64,000 nt of DNA from Microcoleus sp. FACHB-61 (GCA_014695295.1 JACJNY010000066.1:86081-150080), one strand, 5' to 3'; shown: positions 52,687-63,330, counted from the stretch's first letter. Notes: a model not told the origin generated them from the sequence alone. Numbers and translations: made by a program.

Positions 52687-54183
52687 ATGAACAGCAATAC
52701 CAGCACAGGCTCAACAATCAAGCTGAATGAAGCATCTCTGTTTCGTTTACCTGGAAACGTTCCCATACCCAAGTACGATCGCCATCAAATTACTAATGGA
52801 ATTGTGCATATTGGGGTTGGTGGATTTCATAAATCGCACCAAGCGCTTTATCTCGATGATTATTTCCATCAGAATCCTGGTAGTGATTGGGGAATCTGTG
52901 GTGTTGGATTGCTGGACTATGACTATGACAGGCGAATGCGGAATGCGCTTCAATCCCAAGATTGTTTGTATACCTTAGTGGAGCGATCGCCTGAGTGCGA
53001 TCGCGCTCGAATCATCGGTTCAATCACTCGATACCTGTTTGCACCAGACAATCGTCAAGCAGTTATTGAAGCATTAGCAGATCCCAAATGCCGAATTGTT
53101 ACTCTGACGATCACTGAAAGCGGCTACTACTACATTGAAGGAAGTGGCGAATTGGATGTGAACCACCCGACGATTCAGCACGATTTGCAACATCCTGACC
53201 AACCAATCGGGACATACGGTTTTTTGACAGCCGCACTCGAAAAGCGGCGTAAACAGGGGTTGGTACCCTTTACGGTACTGTCCTGCGACAATATCCAGGG
53301 CAACGGCAACGTGGTGCGGAAAATGCTAACGACATTTGCCCAAATGCGCGATCCAGAGTTAGGACGTTGGATTGCTGAACAGGTTGCGTTTCCTAACTGC
53401 ATGGTCGATCGCATTACTCCGATGACAACCCCAGCAGATATCAAAATGGTGGCGGAACAGTTTGGTATTGATGATGCGTTTCCAGGCGTTGCGGAGCCTT
53501 TCCTTCAGTGGGTAATCGAAGATACCTTTTGTGCAGGCAGACCCGATTGGGAATCTGTTGGCGTACAGATGACCAAGGATGTTCATCCCTACGAAATGAT
53601 GAAACTCCGGCTGCTCAACGCCAGTCATATGTTGATTGGCTATCTCGGCTCTCTGGCCGGTTATACCTACGTTTATGAAGTCATGGCAGACCCGTTATTC
53701 CGGCAAGCAGTCGCTAGCTTGATGGACGAGGTGACTCCAACCCTCCAACCCGTTCCTGGGATTGATTTAGACGATTATAAAAAGACCCTAATTGAAAGGT
53801 TTTCCAATCCCAAAATTCGCGATCAGCTTCCGCGCCTGTGCCTGAATGGATCTGCCAAAATTCCTAAGTTTGTGTTGGGATCGCTCCGCGATAAATTAGA
53901 ACTTGGAGGTGCGATCGATTACCTAAGTTTGACGATTGCTGCTTGGTGTCGATACATCAATAGTCATGATGAACAAGGGCAACCTATTCCCATTGATGAC
54001 CCATTAGCAGACATCCTTACTCAACGCGCCAGTTTGAGTGAATTAGATCCCAGACCATTACTGGGCCTATCTGAAATTTTTGGAGATTTAGTACACTCGC
54101 CACGTTTCGTCGAGACTGTTGCTGACCAGTGGCGCAGTTTGCATCAGTTCGGTGCTAAAGGAACGCTAGCCCGATTGTCGTAG
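52687..54183 (+). CDS. Mannitol 2-dehydrogenase family protein, copy 2
   Basis: A 498-aa long-chain polyol dehydrogenase (mannitol to fructose, or related). Seen: NGIVHIGVGGFHKSHQALYL, the NAD-binding loop (family GVGxFHRxHQ), then SDWGICGVGLLDYDYDRRMR, and the catalytic K-x4-N-x2-H in MMKLRLLNASHMLIGYLG. This copy is closer to characterised mannitol 2-dehydrogenases than the one at 40706. It begins 22 bp after the P450 stop, so the two are probably co-transcribed with the importer. Predicted to oxidise the imported polyol. Confidence 0.93.
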   Translation: MNSNTSTGSTIKLNEASLFRLPGNVPIPKYDRHQITNGIVHIGVGGFHKSHQALYLDDYFHQNPGSDWGICGVGLLDYDYDRRMRNALQSQDCLYTLVERSPECDRARIIGSITRYLFAPDNRQAVIEALADPKCRIVTLTITESGYYYIEGSGELDVNHPTIQHDLQHPDQPIGTYGFLTAALEKRRKQGLVPFTVLSCDNIQGNGNVVRKMLTTFAQMRDPELGRWIAEQVAFPNCMVDRITPMTTPADIKMVAEQFGIDDAFPGVAEPFLQWVIEDTFCAGRPDWESVGVQMTKDVHPYEMMKLRLLNASHMLIGYLGSLAGYTYVYEVMADPLFRQAVASLMDEVTPTLQPVPGIDLDDYKKTLIERFSNPKIRDQLPRLCLNGSAKIPKFVLGSLRDKLELGGAIDYLSLTIAAWCRYINSHDEQGQPIPIDDPLADILTQRASLSELDPRPLLGLSEIFGDLVHSPRFVETVADQWRSLHQFGAKGTLARLS

Positions 54184-54442
54184 GCACCATCCGCATCCGT
54201 GAAGAAACTTATTTGACACTGCCACGGCTGGATTACGTTAAAGCCGTGGGATTCTCCCCTCTAGCCCAGCTCTATGTCTACGAGTGCAAAGGGAAATTCA
54301 GCAGCCAGTACAGCGCAATCTTTATTGAGATCCTTCTTTCCCATCTTCCCTCTCGCCCAAGCATCTATCTTAAGGCAGATTCTCCTGAGTGAGTAACTCA
54401 GCTTCAATGGAGAAGACCGTGTATGTATACGGATGAATATTC
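54184..54442. other. Leader of the large sensor kinase; partly repeated at 63627
   Basis: No gene seen. Bases 54361-54420 (GCATCTATCTTAAGGCAGAT, ACTCAGCTTCAATGGAGAAG) recur with few changes at about 63627-63684. The TTAAGGCAGAT part is an imperfect palindrome with ATCT. It is probably the ancestral upstream region of a kinase gene, duplicated with it. Confidence 0.55.
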
Positions 54443-57400
54443 ATGAAGCGCGACGCCACAGGCAAGTTTCTTAGCAATTGGAACTCGGAGATGAAACAAC
54501 GAGTAAGCGTATCTCTGACTAATACAGCATGGCGATCGCTCGATAAAGAGGCTCACAGGCGAGGAATTTCTCGCTCTGAAGTCATTGAACGCTTTGCCCG
54601 CACTCTGGAAGGCGAACAGTTGTTCTGTGCCCAAGAAACTGAGGGCAAGGTAGCAACGATTCTTGAAAGCATTACGGATGCTTTTGTCGCCTTCGATCGC
54701 GACTGGCGCTACACCTACGTGAATCGGGCGGCGGCTAAAATCCTGCACAAAACGCCAGAAGAGCTAGTGGGAAAACACGTTTGGAACGAGGTTTTTCCTG
54801 AGTTGGTCGGTGGAATTGCCTATCGGGAACTACATCGGGCAGTGGCACAACAGGTTCCTGTTTCCTGGGAAGAATTTGGGGAACCTATCCAGTGTTGGTT
54901 AGAGGCGAATGCCTATCCGTCACCAGCAGGGGTAACCGTTTATTTTCGAGATGTGACCGATCGCAAGCAAGCGGAGGCAGAACGAGAACGCTTGTTGCAC
55001 GAGCTTGAAATTGAACGTACCCGATTTGAAGCCGTTTTGCGACAAATGCCTGCTGGAGTAATGATTGCCGATGCGGCATCGGGTAAGTTAGTTCTGGCGA
55101 ACGAACAAACCAAGCAAATTGTTGGGTATGGCTACGAACAGTTGCTTGAGATTGAGGAATATGCACCAATTATTCCATGTGAATTCTTTCGCTTAGATGG
55201 TCAGCTCTATGCCCCTCACGAGTATCCATTGGTGCGATCGCTAAAAACAGGTGAGGTCGTCACCAACGAAGAGATAGAAATTCATCGAAATGATGGTAGC
55301 CGCATTTTCATTAACGTTAACTCAGCACCGATTTTAGATAACCAAGGGCAGATTGTTGCAGCCGTTGTTATCTTCCAAGACGTGAGCGAGCAGCAAGCTG
55401 CGCTGCGCGAACGCAAACGGATGGAGCAAGCCTTACGCGAAAGCGAATCGCGGCTACGAGGTTTATTTGATGCAAATCTCATTGGCATCATCATCGGTAA
55501 TTTTCAAGGCAATATTTTAGAAGTCAACGACGCTTGGCTTGCCACTTTAGGTTACACGCGAGAAGAAGTTTTATTGGGAGAGGTAAACTTCCTTGAGATT
55601 ACTCCACCGGAGTTTCGGCATTTAGACCAACAAGCAATGGCACAGATGAAACAAGTTGGTCGCCATGCGCCGTTTGAGAAGGAATACATTCGTAAAGATG
55701 GTAGCCGGGTTCCCGTTTTAATTGGGACTGCCTATTTAGGAGGAGCTAACGATTTAGGTGTAGGCTTCTCGATCGACTTAACAGAGCGCAAACGCTTGGA
55801 ATCAGAACTGCTGCAGCGAGAGCAACAGTTCAAAATGGTGGCTGAAAATTCCCCAGACATTATTAGCCGAGTTGATGCAGAATTTCGCCATATTTATGTC
55901 AGCCCTTCAGTAGAATTGGCAACAGGTATTCCATCAGAGCAATTTGTTGGCAAGACCAATGTTGAGCTAGGAATGCCAGAAGACCTCTATCGTTTTTGGC
56001 ATGATAGTTTACGGCAAGTCTTTGCAACCGGGCAGGAACAGACGATTGAATTTAAGTTTCCGACTCTAAATGGTATTCGATGGTATCAGGCGCTTATTGT
56101 TCCCGAATTTGCCAGTGATGATTCTGTTGAAACGGTACTGAGTATTGCTCGTGATGTGACGGATTACAAACAAGTTGAACAGGCATTACGAGAGAGCCAA
56201 GAACGCCTGCAATTGGCATTGACGACGGCTCAGACGGTTGTCTGGGATATGGATATAAAAACCAATCGAGTGGTGTGTTCTGCCAATGCTCTAGACCTTT
56301 GGGGTCTTCACGAAGGCTCAGGAGAAGACTTTTTTGCACTCATTCATTCAGACGATCGACAACGGGTGCTCCAAGCGGCTCAAGGGGCAATTGCGGGAGA
56401 ACAGTCCTACGTGCAGGAGTACCGAGTAATTAGTCGGGACGGAGTTGTGCGCTGGCTCAACAGTCAGGGACAAGTCTATCGGGATGCAACGGGGCGAGGA
56501 GTTCGTATGATTGGCGTTTCGGTTGACATCACCCAACGCAAACAGATGGAAGCAGAGCGCGATCGCCTTTTAAAACGAGAACAATCTGCCAGACTGGAAG
56601 CAGAAACCGAACGCCAGCGGTTGCATGACATCCTGATGCAATTGCCTGCCATGATTGGAATTGTTAAAGGTCCGGATCTTGTCTATGAATTTGCCAATCC
56701 AACCTATCTGCAAGGGACTGGGCGCACTCCAGGCATTATCGGTAAATCAATGCGGGATGTTTTCCCCGAGATAGAGGGAAAAATTTACTTTGAAGCGTTC
56801 GACCGCGTTTACCGGACGGGAGAAACGTTCATTCGGAATGAATCGCCTACTTACTGGGATCGAAACGGCGATGGTGTGTTGGAAGAAGCATTTTTCCACT
56901 GCATCTTTGCAGCTTTGCGGGATGCTGAGGGAACCATTCAGGGCGTGTTGATTTATAACATTGAAGTGACAGCCCAGGTGCGGGCAAGGCAACAAATTGA
57001 ACAACTGCTCGAAGAGCTTCAGCAGAAAGAAGAAATTCAGCAATTTCTGATCGAATTGAATGACGCGATTCGTGCCATTCAAGACCCTAAGAAAATTATG
57101 TGGCAGGTGGTTTGTGCCACAGGGCAGCACTTCCAAGTCACTCGCTGTACCTACGGTGAAATTGATTCTACTCAGGAATATGTCAATGTCGATCGCGACT
57201 ATTGCAATGGTGCGATCAGCATCGTAGGTAGCCATCACATGGATTCATTTGGCTCTGAACTCATTGCTGAATTAAAGCAGGGCAAAACTATCGTCGTAGA
57301 TGATGTCGATCGCGATCCTCGGACTGCCGGAGTTGGGGCGGCTGGCTTTGATGCCATCCAAACCAAGTCTCTGCTATGTGTTCCATTGGTGAAAGAGGGG

Positions 57401-60400
57401 AAATTTGTCGCATTGTTGGTGTTGCACCATGTCTCTGTTCGCCACTGGACGGAGGAAGATGTGGCGGTGATGGAGCGAATTGCTCAAAAAACCTGGCTAG
57501 CCGTGGAGCGATCGCGGGCGGAAGAGGAATTGCGCGAAAGTGAAGCTCGTCTGCAACTCGCGCTGAAGATCGGACGCATGGGAACGTGGGACTGGGATAT
57601 GCAAACAGACGCACTTCAGTGGTCAAAAGGGCATTTCACCTTGCTGGGTCTGCAACCCAATCAGTGCGAACCCTGCTATGAGGTTTGGGCAAGTCGGGTT
57701 CATCCCGATGACCTAGCAGAAACCGAAGCACAACTTCAGCAAGCCATAGCTGACAAGACGGAGTATCACCATGAATATCGCCTGCGTTGGTCAGATGGCT
57801 CGATTCACTGGGTTGAAGCCAGAGGACAGTTTACTTATGATTCTCAGGGAAATCCCAAGCACTCGATCGGAGTTGTCATTGATATCACAGAACGCAAGCA
57901 AGCAGAAGAGGCATTGCGTCAAACCCTACAAAAGCTCAACTTCCATGTTGAAAACTCTCCAATGGCAGTCGTTGAATGGAATCGAGACTTTCAAATCATT
58001 CGGTGGTCTGCTGGTGCAGAGCGGATTTTGGGCTGGAAAGCCGAAGAAATTCTAGGCAAATCTTTAACAGAGATACCTTTTGTCTTGGAGGAAGACCTGG
58101 AAGCGGTTGCTGAAGCCTGCCAACGGCTGGTCTATGGTGAAGAACCCCATATTTTTTCATACAACCGCAATTACACGAAAGATCGCAACATTGTGCATTG
58201 CGAGTGGTATAACTCCAGCCTCAGGGACGAATGGGGACGGATGATTTCGGTGTTATCGCTGGTGCTGGATGTGACGGAGCGCAAGCAAGCAGAACAAGAA
58301 CGAGAACAACTGTTAGAACGCGAGCGTTTTGCACGATCTGAAGCGGAAGTCGCACAGCGCCAACTGGAAACCATCTTTGAAACATCACCCATTGGACTTG
58401 CTCTGTTAGATTCCGAGCAGCGATTTATTGCCATCAACGAAGCATTAGCAGAAATTAATGGATTAACCCGCGAGCAACACTTAGGCTATTCAATTCCCGA
58501 TCTTTTTGGTCAGTCCGATCCAAAATTAGTTGAAGTCTTTCATCAGATTTACGCCACAGGGAATCCTTTCATCTCACCGAACTTTGCGGTGAATGTTCCC
58601 GGACGCAGCGATCGCCGTCCCGGTTACTACAACGTTTACTATCTTCCGACCGTTGACTCAAATGGTCAGGTCGAAGGCATTCTCGTGTATGTGGTAGATG
58701 TGACGGAACGGGTGCAGTTAGAGCTTGCCCAACGCTTTCTCTCTGAGGCAAGTGCGGTGCTTGCATCCTCACTGGATTATCAAACGACTCTAGAGCGAGT
58801 CGCGCAGCTTACAGTGCCGGAATTAGCGGACTGGTGTACGGTTCACATGATAGAAGAGGATGGTGCGATCGAGCAGATTGCAGTTGCTCACATCGACCCG
58901 GCTAAACTGGAATGGGCCTATCAGATTAGAGACAAGTATCCTATAAACCCCGATGACCCTCGCGGTGCTGCATTTACATTGCGAACTGGGCAACCTGATT
59001 TAGTGCCGGATATTCCCGATGAACTGTTAGTACAGGCAGCCCGTGACCCAGAGCATTTAGAGATTCTGCGGCAGGTTGGATTCACCTCGGTAATGACGGT
59101 GCCACTACGAACTCAGGCACGAATTCTAGGGGTCATTTCCTTTATCGGTGCCGAATCTGGACGACGGTATACCTCAGCAGATTTGCAACTGGCAGAGGAA
59201 TTGGCTCGTCGTGCTTCTTTGGCGATCGACAATGCTCAGTTGTACCGACAGGCTCAACGCGATCGCGCAAAAGCAGAAGCCGCTAACCGGATTAAAGACG
59301 AATTTTTAGCCGTATTGTCCCACGAATTGCGATCGCCCCTCAATCCGATTCTGGGCTGGACAAAATTGCTACGAACTGGGCGACTCGATGCCACAAAAAC
59401 CCAGCAAGCCCTAGAAACGATCGAGCGCAACGCCAAGCTGCAAGCGCAATTAATTGAGGACTTGTTGGATGTTTCCCGCATTCTGCAAGGAAAAATGACG
59501 TTAAACGTCGCAACTGTGAATCTAGCAGCAACGATTGAAGCCGCCCTGGAAACGGTACGACTGGCAGCCGAAGCCAAACACATTCAAATCCAGACCACGT
59601 TTAATCCTATTTCAGGAACGGTTTCAGGCGATACGAATCGCCTCCAACAGGTAGTCTGGAACCTCCTTTCCAATGCCGTGAAATTCACCCCAACGGGAGG
59701 ACGAATCGAGGTGCAACTAGAGCAAGTTGGCACCTATGCTCAGATTCAAGTCAAAGATACTGGAAGAGGCATCAATCCAGAGTTCTTACCCTATGTGTTT
59801 GACTACTTCCGCCAAGAAGATGGTACAACGACCCGACAATTCGGCGGATTGGGATTAGGACTGGCGATCGTCCGCCATTTTACCGAACTGCACGGAGGAA
59901 CCGTTCGAGCAGGCAGCTTAGGACAGAACTTAGGAGCTACATTTACCATCCGGCTACCGTTAAACATCGTCGAGCCGGAACCCTCGGACGATCGCAGACA
60001 CCCAGAAAGCGCGATAAATTTGGCAGGTACTCATGTCTTGGTTGTGGACGACGATGCAGATATGCGGGAGTTGGCAGCATTCACCCTAACGCAGTCTGGC
60101 GCACAAGTTACGACAGCCGCTTCGGCTGCACAGGCGTTGACCCTCCTGAATCAATCTGTCCCCGATCTGCTGTTATGTGACATTGGGATGCCAGAGATCG
60201 ATGGTTATTCCCTGATTCGGCAAATTAGAAAGTGGTCACCTGAACAGGGAGGCACAATTCCTGCGATCGCCCTTACTGCCTATGCCGGAGAAATCAATCA
60301 GCAGCAAGCCTTAGCTGCCGGATTTGGGATGCATATCTCCAAGCCTGTCGAACCTGAGGAATTGGTGAAAGCGATCGCGCGTTTGCTGAGATCGGCCAGT

Positions 60401-60403
60401 TAA
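54443..60403 (+). CDS. Giant multi-PAS hybrid histidine kinase with N-terminal RHH-like domain
   Basis: A 1986-aa sensor. Residues ~15-55 (MKQRVSVSLTNTAWRSLDKE then HRRGISRSEVIERFARTLE) fit a ribbon-helix-helix. About nine PAS domains follow (approx. 65-185, 195-320, 330-455, 460-580, 585-705, 720-850, 1030-1150, 1155-1285, 1300-1425), with GAF domains near 870-1025 and 1430-1590. HisKA is at ~1605 (LAVLSHELRSPLNPILGW), HATPase at ~1720-1830 (NLLSNAVKF, GGLGLGLAIV) and a receiver at ~1850-1975 (Asp in LLLCDIGMPE). No membrane segment: a cytosolic sensor of many ligands or redox cues. It overlaps the convergent 910-aa kinase at the stop; both share near-identical HK-REC parts. Confidence 0.92.
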   Translation: MKRDATGKFLSNWNSEMKQRVSVSLTNTAWRSLDKEAHRRGISRSEVIERFARTLEGEQLFCAQETEGKVATILESITDAFVAFDRDWRYTYVNRAAAKILHKTPEELVGKHVWNEVFPELVGGIAYRELHRAVAQQVPVSWEEFGEPIQCWLEANAYPSPAGVTVYFRDVTDRKQAEAERERLLHELEIERTRFEAVLRQMPAGVMIADAASGKLVLANEQTKQIVGYGYEQLLEIEEYAPIIPCEFFRLDGQLYAPHEYPLVRSLKTGEVVTNEEIEIHRNDGSRIFINVNSAPILDNQGQIVAAVVIFQDVSEQQAALRERKRMEQALRESESRLRGLFDANLIGIIIGNFQGNILEVNDAWLATLGYTREEVLLGEVNFLEITPPEFRHLDQQAMAQMKQVGRHAPFEKEYIRKDGSRVPVLIGTAYLGGANDLGVGFSIDLTERKRLESELLQREQQFKMVAENSPDIISRVDAEFRHIYVSPSVELATGIPSEQFVGKTNVELGMPEDLYRFWHDSLRQVFATGQEQTIEFKFPTLNGIRWYQALIVPEFASDDSVETVLSIARDVTDYKQVEQALRESQERLQLALTTAQTVVWDMDIKTNRVVCSANALDLWGLHEGSGEDFFALIHSDDRQRVLQAAQGAIAGEQSYVQEYRVISRDGVVRWLNSQGQVYRDATGRGVRMIGVSVDITQRKQMEAERDRLLKREQSARLEAETERQRLHDILMQLPAMIGIVKGPDLVYEFANPTYLQGTGRTPGIIGKSMRDVFPEIEGKIYFEAFDRVYRTGETFIRNESPTYWDRNGDGVLEEAFFHCIFAALRDAEGTIQGVLIYNIEVTAQVRARQQIEQLLEELQQKEEIQQFLIELNDAIRAIQDPKKIMWQVVCATGQHFQVTRCTYGEIDSTQEYVNVDRDYCNGAISIVGSHHMDSFGSELIAELKQGKTIVVDDVDRDPRTAGVGAAGFDAIQTKSLLCVPLVKEGKFVALLVLHHVSVRHWTEEDVAVMERIAQKTWLAVERSRAEEELRESEARLQLALKIGRMGTWDWDMQTDALQWSKGHFTLLGLQPNQCEPCYEVWASRVHPDDLAETEAQLQQAIADKTEYHHEYRLRWSDGSIHWVEARGQFTYDSQGNPKHSIGVVIDITERKQAEEALRQTLQKLNFHVENSPMAVVEWNRDFQIIRWSAGAERILGWKAEEILGKSLTEIPFVLEEDLEAVAEACQRLVYGEEPHIFSYNRNYTKDRNIVHCEWYNSSLRDEWGRMISVLSLVLDVTERKQAEQEREQLLERERFARSEAEVAQRQLETIFETSPIGLALLDSEQRFIAINEALAEINGLTREQHLGYSIPDLFGQSDPKLVEVFHQIYATGNPFISPNFAVNVPGRSDRRPGYYNVYYLPTVDSNGQVEGILVYVVDVTERVQLELAQRFLSEASAVLASSLDYQTTLERVAQLTVPELADWCTVHMIEEDGAIEQIAVAHIDPAKLEWAYQIRDKYPINPDDPRGAAFTLRTGQPDLVPDIPDELLVQAARDPEHLEILRQVGFTSVMTVPLRTQARILGVISFIGAESGRRYTSADLQLAEELARRASLAIDNAQLYRQAQRDRAKAEAANRIKDEFLAVLSHELRSPLNPILGWTKLLRTGRLDATKTQQALETIERNAKLQAQLIEDLLDVSRILQGKMTLNVATVNLAATIEAALETVRLAAEAKHIQIQTTFNPISGTVSGDTNRLQQVVWNLLSNAVKFTPTGGRIEVQLEQVGTYAQIQVKDTGRGINPEFLPYVFDYFRQEDGTTTRQFGGLGLGLAIVRHFTELHGGTVRAGSLGQNLGATFTIRLPLNIVEPEPSDDRRHPESAINLAGTHVLVVDDDADMRELAAFTLTQSGAQVTTAASAAQALTLLNQSVPDLLLCDIGMPEIDGYSLIRQIRKWSPEQGGTIPAIALTAYAGEINQQQALAAGFGMHISKPVEPEELVKAIARLLRSAS

Positions 60404-63132
60404 ATACAGCTAACCATGTTCTCGATCTCTTGAACCAGTGTTTCTGGGGCTACAGGTTTGGTGATGTGCCGTTGAAAACCTGCAGCAAGTGCCTGTTGCT
60501 GATTCATCTCTCCAGCATAGGCAGTTAGTGCGATCGCAGGAATATTATGTTCTTGCTCTGATTCCAGCGATCGCACCTGACGCATCAACATATAGCCGTC
60601 CATCTCCGGCATCCCGATGTCACTGAGTAGAATATCTTGCTTTGATTGGCTCAGTATTTGTAATGCAACGCTTGCAGACGCTGCTGCCGTCACTTCTGCG
60701 CCTGCTTGTTCCAAGACAAAAGCGAGAAAATCACGCGAGTCTGCTTCATCATCGACAATCAGAACGCGGATGTTTGCAAGGGGTAAAGTATCAGAAACAG
60801 TTGTGCGAGAGTTAGTCGTAGCTGTTTCATTGTTCGGCGCGGCACTTTCCCTTCTCAACGGCAGTCTGACGGTAAAAATCGCCCCTTGTCCCTCTCCTAG
60901 ACTGTCTACTGCAACAGTTCCTCCGTGCAACTCGACGAGCTGGCGCACGATCGCCAACCCTAACCCTAATCCCCCAAACCTGCGTGTTGTAGTGCTATCC
61001 GCTTGTCGGAAATACTCAAACACATGGGGCAAAAAGTCTGGAGAAATTCCCTTGCCGGTGTCACTCACCTGAATTTGTGCCTCAGACCCGATTTGCTCTA
61101 ATGTGATTTCTATCTGTCCCCCAATTGGGGTGAACTTAACCGCGTTGGATAGCAGATTCCACACCACTTGTTGTAAGCGGGTTGAATCACCGGAAACTTG
61201 GCCCATACCCGGTTCAAATCGCATCTTAATTTCAATTGACTTTGCCTCTGCTGCCAGACGGACTGTTTCCATTGCCGCTTTAATGATGGATGGCAAATTA
61301 ACGGGACAGACATTGAGGCTCAACTTTCCTTGAAGAATTCGAGAGACATCGAGCAAATCTTCAATCAGTTGCGTTTGCAATTTAGCGTTGCGCTCGATCG
61401 TTGCTAGGGCACGATCTGTGGCTTTTTCATCCAGCTTGCCCTGGCGAAGGAGCTTTGTCCAGCCCAGAATCGGATTGAGGGGCGATCGCAACTCATGGGA
61501 CAACACGGCTAAAAACTCATCCTTAATCCGGTTCGCTGACTCTGCTTGTGTGCGGGCACGCTGTTGGGCTTGATACAGCCGAGTGTTTTCAACAGCCACC
61601 GATGCCATTTGTGCCAGTTGCACCACAATCGCTTCGTCTTCTTCTGTAAACTCACCTTCGTACTTATCGGATAGCTGGATTAACCCAATGTTGCGTCCGT
61701 CTCGCCCCACGAGAGGAGCAACTAACCAACCGCGCATGGGGGGATGCCTGTCTGCTGCCTCGCCAAACCCTTTCCACCTGGGGTGAGCTTCGAGTTCTGC
61801 CTGGGTCATTCGCATGGAGCGGTTGAAATGACAGACACAGGCATAGATTCCAGATCCATCCGTCTGGTCGTTATAGTCTCGCCACTGGGCATACTTGTCG
61901 GACAGGTAAACAGCATTAATTGCCTGTGCCCAGTTTTGATCGATTGTCAGGCTTGTGACCGACTGGTGAGTGCCAATGATTTGATATGCCTGCTCGGTAA
62001 TGACTTGCAGCACTTCTTCAACAGAAAGGGTTGCGTTGATCGCTAATGCTGCCTGCGTCAAGCCATGCAGTTGGCGGCTGTACTGCTGCTCTTTGATCAG
62101 CGTTTGTGTTCGCATCTCCTCGGTCTGTTGCCGCTCTAGTTCAGTGGCAACCCGTAGGGCAAAAATTGTCAGCAGGGATTCTGCAAGCTGAACATTTTCC
62201 AACGGCTTGCCGTCCATCACGCCTAGCAACCCTAACGGTTTGCCTGCCGAGTCAAAGAACGGAATTGCCACATAGCTTTCCACGTTCAAGGGTTCTAGAA
62301 GGGGAGCTTTGGGAAATAACGCTTGCACACCACGGGGGTAGCAACACATTTTTCGTTGTCGAATGACTGTCTGACAAGGTGTGTCCTGCAACAGATATTC
62401 AAAGTTGTCGATAATTTGACCTTGGGCACAAGCCGCGATTGTTGTAATCGCTTCTTTGTCGTCTCCAGCGAGCAAACCAATATAGGTATAATCGCTTCCC
62501 AGTGCCTTCGTGAAGTGTTGTACCAGAGCCGAAAAAAATGCCTCACCCGTCACGGTAGAAACGCCCTGCGTCACCTCTAGTAGAGCCGCATCCAGTTGAG
62601 CAATTTTACGCGCTGCTAGCCGTAGCTCTAATTCGTCCACAACCATTGCCGCCAAATCTGCCAAAGTCGCTTTTTGCTCATCAGTTAAGGCATTACGCGG
62701 TTTCGTATCTAACAAACAAAGCGTGCCGAGGTTAAAGCCATCTTGGGTAATCAACGGTGCACCCGCATAAAACCGCAGACCTGGTTCATTTTGTACGAAT
62801 GGATTACAGGCGAGGCGCTTGTCTTGCCTGGTGTCGGGAATGACTAGAACATCGTCAGATAACAGCGCCAAGCTGCAAATGGTAGCATCCCGTTGCACTT
62901 CCCGTACCTCAAAGCCGTAGCCGGACTTGAACCAGGCTCTCGATTCGTCTATCAGAGAGACTAGGGCGATTGGCACATCAAACAGACGAGCCGCAAGTGA
63001 CGTAATGCGATCGAATGCCGCTTCAGGTGGAGTATCAAGAATCTTGTATCGCCGCAGTGCCTCTAATCGTTCCACCTCATTTGCAGGCAAAGGGGCGGTT
63101 ATTGCAATGGGTTTAGAAGAAGTTTCAGTCAT
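60400..63132 (-). CDS. Hybrid histidine kinase with three GAF domains
   Basis: A 910-aa soluble sensor kinase. GAF1 at ~25-170 (RRYKILDTPPEAAFDRITSL, typical of sensory GAF proteins), GAF2 ~185-340, GAF3 ~365-520; HisKA at ~545 (EFLAVLSHELRSPLNPILGW), HATPase ~655-770 (NLLSNAVKF, GGLGLGLAIV), receiver ~785-905 (Asp in LLSDIGMPEMDGYMLMRQVR). The kinase-receiver half closely resembles that of the 1986-aa neighbour, so the pair arose by duplication with inversion. Its stop codon overlaps that of its neighbour. GAF ligands are unknown; no conserved bilin-binding Cys is evident. Confidence 0.93.
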   Translation of the reverse strand: MTETSSKPIAITAPLPANEVERLEALRRYKILDTPPEAAFDRITSLAARLFDVPIALVSLIDESRAWFKSGYGFEVREVQRDATICSLALLSDDVLVIPDTRQDKRLACNPFVQNEPGLRFYAGAPLITQDGFNLGTLCLLDTKPRNALTDEQKATLADLAAMVVDELELRLAARKIAQLDAALLEVTQGVSTVTGEAFFSALVQHFTKALGSDYTYIGLLAGDDKEAITTIAACAQGQIIDNFEYLLQDTPCQTVIRQRKMCCYPRGVQALFPKAPLLEPLNVESYVAIPFFDSAGKPLGLLGVMDGKPLENVQLAESLLTIFALRVATELERQQTEEMRTQTLIKEQQYSRQLHGLTQAALAINATLSVEEVLQVITEQAYQIIGTHQSVTSLTIDQNWAQAINAVYLSDKYAQWRDYNDQTDGSGIYACVCHFNRSMRMTQAELEAHPRWKGFGEAADRHPPMRGWLVAPLVGRDGRNIGLIQLSDKYEGEFTEEDEAIVVQLAQMASVAVENTRLYQAQQRARTQAESANRIKDEFLAVLSHELRSPLNPILGWTKLLRQGKLDEKATDRALATIERNAKLQTQLIEDLLDVSRILQGKLSLNVCPVNLPSIIKAAMETVRLAAEAKSIEIKMRFEPGMGQVSGDSTRLQQVVWNLLSNAVKFTPIGGQIEITLEQIGSEAQIQVSDTGKGISPDFLPHVFEYFRQADSTTTRRFGGLGLGLAIVRQLVELHGGTVAVDSLGEGQGAIFTVRLPLRRESAAPNNETATTNSRTTVSDTLPLANIRVLIVDDEADSRDFLAFVLEQAGAEVTAAASASVALQILSQSKQDILLSDIGMPEMDGYMLMRQVRSLESEQEHNIPAIALTAYAGEMNQQQALAAGFQRHITKPVAPETLVQEIENMVSCI

Positions 63133-63193
63133 GGATTTTGAGCCAACGGGCGAGTGGAGAATGGGAAATGCCAGGGGAATGAGGTTGCGTTAT

Positions 63194-63330
63194 TCAGAGG
63201 TGCCTGACCGAGGCAGCGTTAGCAGCGCTTAACGAAGTTATCGCCTGAATCAGGTCTTCTGACTCTACAGGTTTAGAAATATGCTGTTGAAAGCCTGCGG
63301 CGAAAGCAATGGCGACCGCACAGGCATCAA
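63194..63330 (-). pseudogene. Receiver-domain remnant upstream of the GAF kinase
   Basis: The minus strand encodes AIAFAAGFQQHISKPVESED LIQAI, the C-terminal piece of a CheY-like receiver (compare LAAGFQRHITKPVAPETLVQEI of the neighbour), ending in a stop at about 63194. The upstream part of the domain is absent and the codons before are out of register. It is a truncated copy of the end of a hybrid kinase. Confidence 0.7.

Noticed and set aside
39388..54183. A functional CRISPR transposon with Cas12k and TnsB/TnsC/TniQ
   Set aside because: No encoded protein in the window resembles these; the array is eroded. Only a remnant is supported.
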